From: Enoplosus armatus
Lineage: Eukaryota > Chordata > Actinopteri > Centrarchiformes > Enoplosidae
Direction of reading: 5' to 3'
DNA length: 64,000 nt
Assembly: GCF_043641665.1 (NCBI RefSeq)
Contig: NC_092180.1
Span: 6,375,391 to 6,439,390 of the forward strand
The position numbers and the translations under genes were made by a program. Below, piece by piece: positions 1-14,131 of this stretch. Position 1 is the first letter of the stretch; each line of letters starts with the position of its first letter. The notes beneath the pieces were generated by a model, which did not search any database, had not been told where the DNA came from, and worked only from the letters and a program-made list of their open reading frames with translations.

Positions 1-650
1 CCTTTTTAAACACACTGGCAATACAAACCTAATGCTTATTTAAATTGTAATGTACCTACTGTACAATCCTTTAATAAACCAGACCTAAGTTAAATGCTGA
101 ACTGGGAATACAGCAACATGACGAAATGTAAGCAGTTGGACAATAATCCATGGAGGCAAAAGTTTTTCGCGTGTAAATGAACAGTAGAATTGCCAGTTTA
201 CAGACTTCCTGCTTCAACTTTGTGTGCACAGCTACGGCAAGTACAATAGATCAGTTTTCTTGTGCAATGAGGGATTATTCCGGACATTAGGGTGTGCTCA
301 CTTTCGGTCTTATCGCCGAATAAAGTGGTTTAGATTTTGTTTAAAACGTGATTGACCGTGAAGACCCTGTTGGACGTCAGTGTAGCGACATCGCTGTGTT
401 TCCCTATTTCAGCAACTAACTTGGTAAGTACGCAGTTATAACTGATGGAAACAATGGCCAATGCTACAAAATAAGTTGTACCCAAGTTGTAATAAGCCAG
501 AATTATCCTCTTGAGTCATTAGTTTGAGCTATTGTGCATGAATTCAGTTTAAAATGGATCACTTGAAACGTTTTTTCCCCCCCAACGTCACAAATGTCGA
601 TCAGTTCAAGTCGCCTACAATGCGCTAAATCACTGTCTGTTGACACCCAG
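1..650 (+). other. cpeb1: 3' end of the last intron of cpeb1
   Basis: No coding frame or RNA gene is recognisable here. It is read as intron because it ends in a splice acceptor (tgacacccag, 641-650) directly before the cpeb1 terminal exon. The upstream cpeb1 exons are outside the window. Confidence 0.75.
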
Positions 651-761
651 GCCTGCTTCAAGTACTACTGCCGCTCTTGCTGGCACTGGCAGCACTCCAT
701 GGACATCTTGAGCAACCATCGGCCCCTCATGCGCAACCAGAAGAACAGGGACTCCAGCTAG
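651..761 (+). CDS. cpeb1: CPEB1 (cytoplasmic polyadenylation element binding protein 1), last coding exon, partial
   Basis: This exon encodes 36 residues and a TAG stop (759-761), starting [17 protein letters not shown] and ending [12 protein letters not shown]. That is the invariant C-terminus of vertebrate CPEB proteins, the end of the C-terminal zinc-binding (ZZ-type) module. Cys2, Cys7, Cys10 and the following histidines are the metal-ligand type residues. The family binds U-rich CPE elements in mRNA 3'UTRs and controls cytoplasmic poly(A) tail length and translation in oocytes and neurons. The exon opens after acceptor cacccag in frame 0. The RRM domains and the rest of the gene lie left of the window. 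CPEB1 is favoured over CPEB2-4 by the exact tail wording and by the adjacent rps17, the same neighbour as in human (from memory). Teleosts often keep cpeb1a and cpeb1b, and which copy this is cannot be told. Confidence 0.9.
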   Translation, partial: ACFKYYCRSCWHWQHSMDILSNHRPLMRNQKNRDSS

Positions 762-2130
762 AGCAGATGGATCCAAACACTCTGAAGGGCCAGAGGAAGA
801 GCCCCACTCTACGAGGCGAGGCTGCCCGCCAAGGAGAGCACGTGTGCCAGACGTCCCTCAGCACGAGGGCACCATGGCACTCCACCAGGCACTGGGGATA
901 TCACTGTAGAAAATGTTCACTTTTGCACTTGCTACATTTTTGCTGTTGTTCACAGTGGCACTATGCACAGTGACCTTGTTGGGAGAGACAAGGGGCCCTT
1001 CACACTTATGCATTTTCCCAGACTTGTGGCCAGACGGAGAGATGGGAGTCAGCCTAAGGTTAAGAAGTGGATGAAAATGCCATTTCTTTTTTCTTTTTGT
1101 TTACATGTGTTGCATAGTGAAGAGCAATCACGCAAGTCTCATTGCCGTTCATTGGCAAATGCCATACAGTGCCTTTAAATTTTTATTTTTTTTCCCCTCC
1201 CCCCCCCCCCTCCCTACCCCCAGTTGGCAAAAGTTTTTTTTTTTTTTTTTTTTCCTGTGCAAGCCAACTGGTGTTTCTTACTTTTGGGAGTTGAATGTTG
1301 GGCTTCATTTAACCAGTCGCATTTCAGACATTTTTACGCAGTTTTTTACTAATTTGTACACAAACGGTTTTAAGTCATGACATGAAAATTTTGAACAGAA
1401 TTCTACCAGGCGGCTGTTTTTGGGAGAACCCCCCCCCTTTTTTATTTTTTTCCTTTTTGTTTTTTCTCATACATTTTTCTGTGGCTATTCTCTTTTTAAT
1501 TTGCCCTCCCAAATTTCAACTGAATGGGCACAATGTTGGAAGTACTACTTTAACTTGCTTTGTTGGTCCAGTTATATTAAATGTGTGTAACAATACTGGA
1601 TATGCTTCAACTGGGCAATCCCATCATTTCTCAAGCAACTGATGGAGCCTGTTGAGAGTCAAGTGAATGAACACTGGATTGTACATAGTTTGATTTTTTT
1701 GCACTTTTTAATTTGCACGTTTGGAGAGGTGGCAGTGGTTTTTAATCACTTTTGTACATCAGCAGGGGGACACGCCTATGTTCGAACAGCTGCTTGTTTC
1801 CTGTTGAATGTAAGAACTTCCACTTAGCTGATGATAAATTTAATCTATCCAGTGCTTGAGTAGACCCCAGTAAAATGATTCCACGCTTTCTTATCCCATT
1901 TTTGCCTTCCTGTTCCAGTTGGACATAAATGCATAATAAGCTGTGTGCCAAAGACAAAGTGTCTTTTCTTTATCCATTAGGTTTGTCATGCTGAGCTTGT
2001 TGTCCCTTAGCCCAGCTGCTTTTTAGAGTTTTTGAAAGTCTACCTCATTGTGGTCTGCCAAGTTTGCTGCTACTTACAGTTGTGGAGTATGTTCAGATTG
2101 GGCACAATAAAGGTGTTTAAGCATTACTGG
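762..2130 (+). other. cpeb1: cpeb1 3'UTR
   Basis: Non-coding sequence after the cpeb1 stop, running to a poly(A) signal at 2106-2111. It is rich in U tracts (T20 at 1234-1253), C tracts (1201-1210) and CPE-like motifs (TTTTTAT at 1180; TTTTTAAT at 1493, 1705 and 1739). A possible proximal signal ATTAAA lies at 1576-1581. The small open frames inside it match no family I recognise. The end point is inferred from the hexamer, not from transcript data. Confidence 0.75.
2106..2111 (+). terminator. cpeb1: cpeb1 polyadenylation signal AATAAA
   Basis: Canonical AATAAA about 1.35 kb after the cpeb1 stop codon, followed by a TG-rich stretch (ggtgtttaag, then ccatgtctgg). Cleavage would fall near 2125-2135. 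The neighbouring rps17 comes from the opposite direction and has its own signal near 4105. Confidence 0.7.
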
Positions 2131-2135
2131 CCATG

Positions 2136-4085
2136 TCTGGACTCTTGATTTATATAACTGTTGTTCAGAAATCCTGGTCTCGTTAACATTCACAGGTCAT
2201 CAGTGAATCAATTTTATGGTGAGGAATTTATAGAAATTTGAAAGCTTGTAATTTTTGCCTGACAGGTGAAAGTAAACTCATTTACCCATCTGCTTGAAGG
2301 GGAAACTCCACTCATTTATTTTATTTTTTACATGTCAAAGTCTGTTTACTAGTCACTAGTACAATGTTTATTTTCTGTGCCAGTTTACTAGTAATTTGGC
2401 TGTATACAAGTCTCTGGAGGAGCTTTATCAAGTCAAATAACATGACTTCCCTTGAGTAATCTTTGTTAAAAGTTGGATAAAGGGGGGGAAAGGTAAAGAG
2501 ATCCCAGCCTGACTCGATTATGGGTGAAGCTCCAAAGTCACTGGATCCTACACTTTCGTAGCTCCATAGGTTCTTGGATTGGTGGTGGTAGATAAATGAA
2601 CAGCTAAATATTCTCTGCTTTAATTGTCGTCTCAAAATTCAACCTGAGATTATACAAGCGGTGTTGCTGCACAATTTGTCTACAACTCAATGATTAGTAA
2701 ACACACTGACATCTGTGGAGGTGGAGCCCCTTTCAATGCTCAACTCTTATATTCCACAAATCATCTTAACCTTCAGATACTTTCAAATTTCATCGTGACT
2801 TTCACACAACAGATGTTTGTCTTGTTTCTGCAGATGCTGTTTGAATTCATCCTTTTAAGGTGTTCAATACGACAGTTTAGTCTTTCATAGCAGCCACATT
2901 GTTGAAGCAATTTCAATGTGAATATTCCTAAAACATTCAGCTTCCAACTAACCTCACTGACGCCTGCCTGAGGCTCGTGTTTCATCAGAACATGAGGCGA
3001 TACAGCCTTCATCATACAGGGAGGTGGTGCTACAATCCCCTGACATCGCACTAATGAAACATCAGTTTATGTGAGTGTCCACTGATCAATGTTGAGCAGT
3101 TGCATAAAGATCAAATAACTGCATCATCAACATTAACAATAAGATACTTGCGGTTCTACGACACCCAGAAACTCCTCGGGGTCCATGGTAGTTCAATATG
3201 AGCAGAGGTTTTTATTTTTTATTTTTCTGGTCACTATTTCTAATTGAAACTAATAAGCTTCAAAGTGTTGAATTAAAACTCCGACATGTTTTTGTGGAGC
3301 GTGCCACTGTAATAATTAAATCATTTTAACAACCTTATCGCTTTAATCACTTGATTATGTTTTCATTTATTTAAGTAAAAGAAAAACATTAGATTTGCCA
3401 ATTATCTATTTCCTTATGCTAATTTTTAATTGATTTTTATAATGAAAGCAAAACTGATTCTAAAAAGGCTTAAATTTAGTTTGTAATTCAGTTTACTGAT
3501 GTGTCCCCGTCCCTGTCATATTACATCTCACAATTTTGTTTCTTGTTTAAAAAAATTGATGTCTAACCCAGAGCAACAACGGGGTCAAGCAGAGCGTACA
3601 GAAAGTAAACAAAGAGACAGAAGGAAATGGAATTATTGAATGGGAAGATTAATTATTTCCTCTTTATTAATGCATCATTTATGTTAATTGGATTGCTTTA
3701 TATAAGCCTTTCAATCAAATTGATCAATTTAGCACTGCGCCATAATTTGCTGCCAAATCACATTAGCTGCTCAGTGTTAAAGATAAAATTCAGCTTCTCA
3801 CTGTAGTCATACGAAGTTGCTGCATCTAAAGGCGGGAGTGATTTGTGAATTTAAGATTACATAAATTAAGATTTGGCTTTCCTAAATTTATTCCAGCAAG
3901 ACAGTAAATCACTACCAGCTCTCCAATAAGTGAAAAGATAATTTCCATCAGTTTGACACTACATTTTTTAAAAGCCAGATAGTCTACACACAGCAAAGCA
4001 AAGTATATGTTCCATTTTAGCAGTTCATATATCATTTAGGAAATATATTTCATCACTTCCTGGGTAAACAAAAGAGGCACCATTC
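2136..4085. other. Intergenic region between convergent cpeb1 and rps17
   Basis: AT-rich DNA between the 3' ends of two convergent genes. I see no exon, RNA gene or recognisable repeat. The open frames of about 65-105 codons on both strands lack splice context and family similarity. Confidence 0.6.
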
Positions 4086-4104
4086 TTATTAATAATTATG
4101 TCTC

Positions 4105-4110
4105 TTTATT
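4105..4110 (-). terminator. rps17: rps17 polyadenylation signal
   Basis: The plus strand reads tttatt (AATAAA on the minus strand), 23 bases beyond the rps17 stop codon. This gives a very short 3'UTR, as is usual for ribosomal protein genes. Confidence 0.75.
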
Positions 4111-4132
4111 AAGAGGATTATTACACATGATT

Positions 4133-8109
<3,977 letters not shown>

Positions 8110-8163
8110 GTTGACTCGGACCGGTGGAAGAGAGGCACCGGATGTTCATACAGGAAGTTTATA
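8110..8163 (-). promoter_or_regulatory. rps17: rps17 core promoter: TATA box and 5'-TOP start
   Basis: On the minus strand TATAAA (plus 8158-8163) lies about 25 bases before a C-led pyrimidine tract CCTCTCTTCC (plus 8126-8135). This is the expected spacing for transcription starting at the TOP cytosine near 8135. The resulting 5'UTR would be about 26 nt (8110-8135). An ETS-type core (ggaagt on plus, 8153-8158) abuts the TATA box. TOP starts place ribosomal protein mRNAs under mTOR/LARP1 translational control. The start site is inferred from this geometry. Confidence 0.65.
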
Positions 8164-8174
8164 GCTTACAACCG

Positions 8175-10060
8175 CCGCTGTCACAGCGCCCCGCGGTCAA
8201 CACTGACCACTAGCGGCGGGAGGTGGTAAGTGCAGTGAAGAAAAGATTAAATACACATTTTACTGGTGGATAAGATTTTTAAAAATCCTTTATTTAGATA
8301 AAATAAGTAATGCTAGAATGGAAAAATAATCCCTTACGAGCAAAAACCCTGCTTTTTACAATTTTACTTAAGTAAAAAACTTGCAATACAATGTATTCAA
8401 GTATCACATGCACTGTGTATTAATTGTACTATATCATGATTTTTTTTTAATAATAAAAAAACACCTTGGCCGGCCTTTTTCTTGCTGTTTAGATTGTGAG
8501 CTTCTATATAATGACTTAACAAATATGGCTGTATGATATGTGTATTTTTAAAAGCATCAATTTAATGTGATTTATTCATGTGTATTAATGAACAAGCAAG
8601 TTTTCTCAAGAATATATAATATTGAATTTAAGCAGAAAATAAACTATTAAGTACAACTGTCAAATACAATAAGTGTTGCTGGAAATATACAATATTTCCT
8701 CAGACTTTTTGTGGACCCCAGAAAGCAGAAGCTTATGGTGGTCCTATATACAATACACAAAATTAAATATTAGTTACCACCCTCCTCTGGAAATGTTTGA
8801 TCACAATGTATAAAGTATCTCCAGACAATCCTCCATGTTGTTTATTTTTGACAATCTAATAGATTTTTAAAACTTCCGCAATTCCATGTGACTAAGATCA
8901 TTTGAGCCTCAAGATGCTTTTGGGAAGCGAAATCGAAGAAAAGCTTATTAATTTTGATCCTAATATTTATTTTTGCTAACTAAGTCAGCAGTTCTCAACC
9001 TGACCCAAAGAGGTCACAAAGTGTCAATCTTAGGAGTGATGAGTTTATTAAAAAAACAAAATAAATTTGCTAAAAAAATTTTTTTACTTTTCTCTAATGT
9101 TTTGCTTTTTTTTTTTTAAAACCGTGTTTTAAGGACTGATAGTTCAACCTCTTTAGACCTCTAAGAACTCATTGACATGCTGTATGTAACCTGTGACAAG
9201 GGGATATTGCCTTAATTCAAAGGCATGCACAATCTTACCATAGACTGACAAATCTAAATCGTAAAACATAGTTTGGAGAGCAAACTGCTTTGTTTTTGTC
9301 AAGATTGCCTCTAACACCAAGTTCTTCAGAAGATGTCTCCTTTACAGTTTAACTTGAAAGATTTATTGTAGTATTTGCTGTATATGTTCATGTTAACTGT
9401 CATGTTGGTACGTTATGCTGTTAAATTCCTAATAAAAGGGAAGAGAGAAAAATCAGAGAATAACAAAAAAAAGTCCCCTCCTCTCCCAAATCTATATTCT
9501 GCTCCCGCACGATGAGAATCTGTTTCTTTGTTAAATTTGAAAACAGACAAGATTAAGAAGTTCAAAGCAGTCAGACTGAACTTCTGACACAGGCCCTGAG
9601 CTGAAAAAGAAGAGACACTCTCATCCACAAAAACACAACAGCTACTGCAGCCGTTTCTGAATCTGAACGTAAATTAGCTGGATTCACCATCTGTGTACAT
9701 TTGCCATTTCACTAAAGTCGGAATACAGTATCTGAAGCAATTAGTACAAAATCATCTGACAAAAGACATTCCCACAAGGTGGAGAGATCTTTTATTTTAC
9801 ATAAAAAAGGGTGCAAACTGGAGTTTCCCTTTAGGTGTGGAGGGAATAAAAAGTGATTTTATAAGGTTCATGTGTGAAACATTGTATTATATGAATCCAA
9901 GGAGGGAAAAAAAACAACAGGCATCTCAGATAAAAAGGACCTTTACCTTTCTGCAAATTAAAAATATGAAACCATAAAAAGAAGAAATGTGGGTCCTTCA
10001 TTCTTGAAGCCCTTGACTAACTCATTCAAATACATTTTTGAAGTGACATTCATATTTCAA
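8175..10060. other. Intergenic region between rps17 promoter and csnk1g1 3' end
   Basis: AT-rich sequence with homopolymer A and T runs and no recognisable gene. Several TTTATT strings (for example near 8290, 8569 and 9361) could be alternative minus-strand poly(A) signals for csnk1g1, so the left limit of that gene is uncertain. Confidence 0.5.
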
Positions 10061-11894
10061 CACAATAATATTTATTTACAGTTTTAAGATTTCTCTTAAT
10101 CATAGCTCTGGAAAAAAAAAACAATGCTGAGGGGAGGATAAACTCTTGGAGCTGTACAATTTGATTTTCCACAGTCTGAGAGGGAAAAAAAAAATATCAA
10201 AGAATACATATTTTATATGGAATCCCAACAGAAAGAACAAAGAGTATAATTGTGAACTCTGTACAATTTACAATTTTCAAATAATCATCACAATATTGCA
10301 GTAAATGTCACCCTAAACCTCTCCCTCAAAGAAAAATATACAGTAAATCCAAGACAATTCTACAGTACAGCAACAAGGAAAAAGTGCCAGAGAACCCAAA
10401 AAAGACCTAAGCCATTCATTCACACTTTAACTGTCCTTTGCTTTGATTTACACAGCTTTGACACACAGGAATGTGAGTTACACACAACCAAAGCCATAAA
10501 CACAAACCTGACTGAAGTGAAGTTTATCAGAAATAATGGGAACTGAAATGGAATGTGCTGTGAGAAGACATGAGAAAGTTATTTATTTTACATGAGGACT
10601 GGAAGCCATAACGTCTCACTGACCCAACAGTGTATGAGCCGTACAGGTGAGGAAATCCACTGGAGAGAGACCGCTCGCTGTCGTCTCCAGATAAGCCATG
10701 CAGATACAAACCATACAGAGTACTCTTATATCGCTCTGTATGAGGCCCAGAGAGTAAAAAGTAAATACATCAGAGTAATATATCTATATCTACCATTTCA
10801 GCCGCGAGCTAAAGATCCAGGCGACCCGCAGTTTAAGGAAGAAGCAGATGTTGCGAAGATGACCAGCCACAAATTCAACTTGAAAATAATAAACTTGGTC
10901 GATAAAATGGCATTGGTTTCATTTGAATTACTAGAAAGAAAGAAACCAACAGAAACGACTCATAAAACACTTTTTCTTTCCGACACACTTTAACATCTCC
11001 AACAACACTTCCTGGTACTGAATTGAGCGGCTGCAATTTCTCCATATGACAGTGGACACGTCAAGGACACAAGGTGGAATGTGATGGTGAAAAAACATTC
11101 AACTTCATATTTTCCTGGCACAGGTAAAAGGCATGGGCTAGTAGTAGTCTCAGGAATGGCACTCGGGGAATTCGGAGGGGGAACATTGAAGGCTATATAG
11201 TCTGGATATCCATCTCAAACACAGAAATACTTTCAACTTTTCTCAGGGAGCTGGAATGAAACAGTCCGGGTGCCGCTGATGCTTTGTGGGGAGAATCAGA
11301 GGCAGTAGATGTCACAGGTTTGGAGTCAGATCAAAATACATTACGGTGAGAGAAAAAAAAAAAAAAAAAAAAAAGTGAATTTAACCTCCAAACCAACATC
11401 GAACTGCACTTCTTCTGGGTAAAAACAATGACCCAATCCTCACCCGGTCATTTACACCAGCAGCCACAGGACTACACAGGTGAGCCAACGTCACCTGTCC
11501 AACACACTCAAGAGGCACTAAGACATCGCAAACAAATGAATACCTGTCATTCAAATAGCCTGTTTTCCCACCATCCCCCTTCAAATCCTATGTGTGGAAT
11601 TACTATGATAATGACCAAGGAAATAATAAAAACAAACAGAAAAAGGTCCCGTAGATTTTCATATTCAAGTACTTTCAATAACACAATAACTTAGACCCCG
11701 GAGTAACTGACATGTCAGGGGTAAGAATGAACCAAAAGCTATACAGTGTAAATACACGCAACAAGCAGGTTTACATACTGAGTCATTGAGATAGTTTGCA
11801 ACATCTACAACATTGGATTTCTAAAGATGATGGCACAAGTCCACAAAACGCCAAATCTAACCCTCCACTGAGAGTTGAGTCATCTAGGACTTGC

Positions 11895-11973
11895 ATGTGT
11901 GTGTGTGTGTGTGTGCATGCGTGTGAGTGTGTGCAGAGAGGAAGGAAAGGGGGAAGAGGGGGGGGGGGGGGGG
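11895..11973. repeat. TG microsatellite followed by a G16 run
   Basis: A TG repeat with interruptions begins near 11895 and continues to about 11933. A purine stretch follows, then sixteen consecutive G at 11958-11973. If transcribed as csnk1g1 3'UTR, the RNA would carry CA repeats and a C16 tract. Confidence 0.85.
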
Positions 11974-12780
11974 TCATGGCACAAAAAAAAGGAGTGGGCG
12001 GGGATAAAAATCAATTTAAAGTGTATTCCCTGCACCCTATAGGGAAGGCCTAGCACACGAGGCAGCTACAATTAAAGTAATAAGCACGTGTAAAGTACAG
12101 TATTAAGAAGGCAGGGTCTGTCAGGGAAAGCCGGGGTCAACAAATGTAGTGCAGTCATGGTCTCAAGCTTTTTTTTGTTACCCTCTCTTTCCCCGTAAAA
12201 CCATGGCTATTTGGAATGGAGAAAAACAAAACAAAATTGCATTAAAAAAATTCACATTAGCAAGATATAAAATAAAAAAATAAAACACCTATGTACGGCA
12301 ATTCACTCTCTGTTTGGAGGATAGGCAAGGTGACATATCGAGGATATTGTTTCAAGGCAGTCCTCCATGACACTAAATTAAAATAAAAATGGTATGGACA
12401 TGTTCACTTATCCGCCCTCACTCACGCTGAAGGTTTTCTCTCTCGGCGTCGAGGAGAGGGACCGGTGGGTTCAGCAGAGTCGTCCAAACATAAAACATCG
12501 CTTTGCAGCAAGGGGGAGGCGGGGGGGGTCTTCAGACTGGACACACAGGGGCAGGGACATCTCAACACCATTACAGATTATTACACCAAACCTTCCATTT
12601 GGCATTTCTCTCTCGGGAATACATCTTCAGTGTTACAAGGGAAATCATTAACTGCTCTGATACTAGCTGGGAACAGTCCGCAACTTTGGGCTTTATTATA
12701 CAGGTGACCCCCAAAGAAATTGCGCTGCAAATCTCACAACCATCATGCTGCCAACTTGTTTATCCAACTGGTGGTGTGAT

Positions 12781-12862
12781 GTGGTGGTCGACTGGTCGGT
12801 TGGGGTTAAGGCATTGGACAGTAGCGTCGAGATTGAGGCTGTGATTCAATCTCCAAAGCACA
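12781..12862 (+). repeat. Degenerate tRNA(Ser/Leu)-like sequence, possibly an old SINE head
   Basis: The string GGGGTTAAGGCATTGGACAG resembles the D-arm to anticodon region of class II tRNAs (Ser/Leu: GTGGTTAAGGC..TGGAC). A weak A-box-like TGGTCGACTGG lies before it. A weak B-box-like GATTCAATCTC follows about 55 bases later, the spacing of a long-variable-arm tRNA. The acceptor and T stems do not pair, so this is not a working tRNA gene. Chance similarity cannot be excluded. Confidence 0.35.
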
Positions 12863-14131
12863 TCACGCCAGTTTCTCTTGTCACTCCAAAGCAACATCCC
12901 CCAGTGTCTACTGGTGTAGAGTCCATTATTAACCATCATTATTAATCACATTTATTAAGATCAAGAACATTTAAGACCCTCCCACCCGCTAATCCACTTA
13001 GTTTTGGTCTGACTTTTCTTTTCTAAACATTGGTCTAAACTCCTTAACTGCAATTTCCTTCCCATGCGCATGACAGATTATATAAATGCTCCAAAGTCAT
13101 TTACTTTTCTGTCCATACATTCAGTGTGTATGTTTTAGAATTAGTAAGAAAACTGGTGGCAACCAAGAGATAAATAGCATAAATAGCATTTTTTCTTTTT
13201 TCAGCCCCATCTAGAAGTGTCAGGTTGCCGCTCATCATCTCAAAGCCAAGAGGAGCAAAACATGAGAGTCAAAAGAGACTGTAGTGTGTTTTGACAGCGG
13301 CGTGGTTAAAGGGAGTGCTTTAACCAAGCAGCGTGAGCAGAAATCATCCCCAGAGAACACAGTGCAGGAGGCGTCTCTGGTCTACTGTTCTCTCAGGCCC
13401 GGAGTCCCAGTGCCAAGGTTGACCTCTTTGGAGGAAAAAAGTGCAGGGGCCAGATGGCAGACTGATGCTCTTTGTGCCTGTACGCGAAGACAGGCAGTTA
13501 CACTCTTGGCTCCTCGTGTGTTCAGGTTTACATTCAGTCCAACGTCAGGAAAAACCAAAAGAGCTTTTGTCTCAAAATGAGTGAGCAAACTAACAATGGG
13601 CAAACCACTTTGAACTGGGACTTGACGGAGGGGAAATGAAAAAAAATATGATTTTGTGAGGCAAACAAAGAAATCATAGTACGCAACAGGTTGAAGGTGG
13701 CAAGATTCCACAAGAAGATCTGTCTCTTCCTTTGCAATACCACAGAAGAGACACAGGAGCAAAAAATATGCCAAAAACCAGGAGGGAAAAATACAAATGT
13801 TGGGTGTCTCGGGGAGGAAAACAAAATCAAGATTATCCTCTGCAAAATTCCAACAAAAAGGTTCCCTGTTTGGACGACTGGCCTGCAAAAGATTCCCACA
13901 CATCTTGGAGGCGGAAAAAAAAATATGAAAAAATGAAAAAGGACTCCCATCAAAAGACACAAGCGTCTTGTACATCTCAACAAACCATTTTTAGCTGGTC
14001 CCTCCAGAGAACAATCCAATCAAGATCTTTCAGTTGTCTCCCTCTTTTATTCTGAATGGGACCTTATTGATTTCTGAAATCACAATCAACTGAGCCGGAC
14101 GCTTGGAACGTTTCAGGCCGGTGGTGGATGA

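Larger units (their letters stand above)
10071..14131 (-). other. csnk1g1: Probable long 3'UTR of csnk1g1
   Basis: Sequence downstream of the csnk1g1 stop with no supported coding exon. Candidate poly(A) signals (TTTATT on plus) lie at 14046-14051, 12951-12956 and 10071-10076, so alternative 3' ends of about 0.1, 1.2 and 4 kb are possible. It contains a TG/G-run microsatellite (11895-11973) and a tRNA-like fossil (12781-12862). The extent is inferred; no transcript data are available. Confidence 0.45.

Noticed and set aside
13382..14019. Overlapping open frames of 197 and 161 codons on minus
   Set aside because: They lie just after the csnk1g1 stop in the probable 3'UTR, overlap each other in different frames, and show only low-complexity hydrophobic wording.
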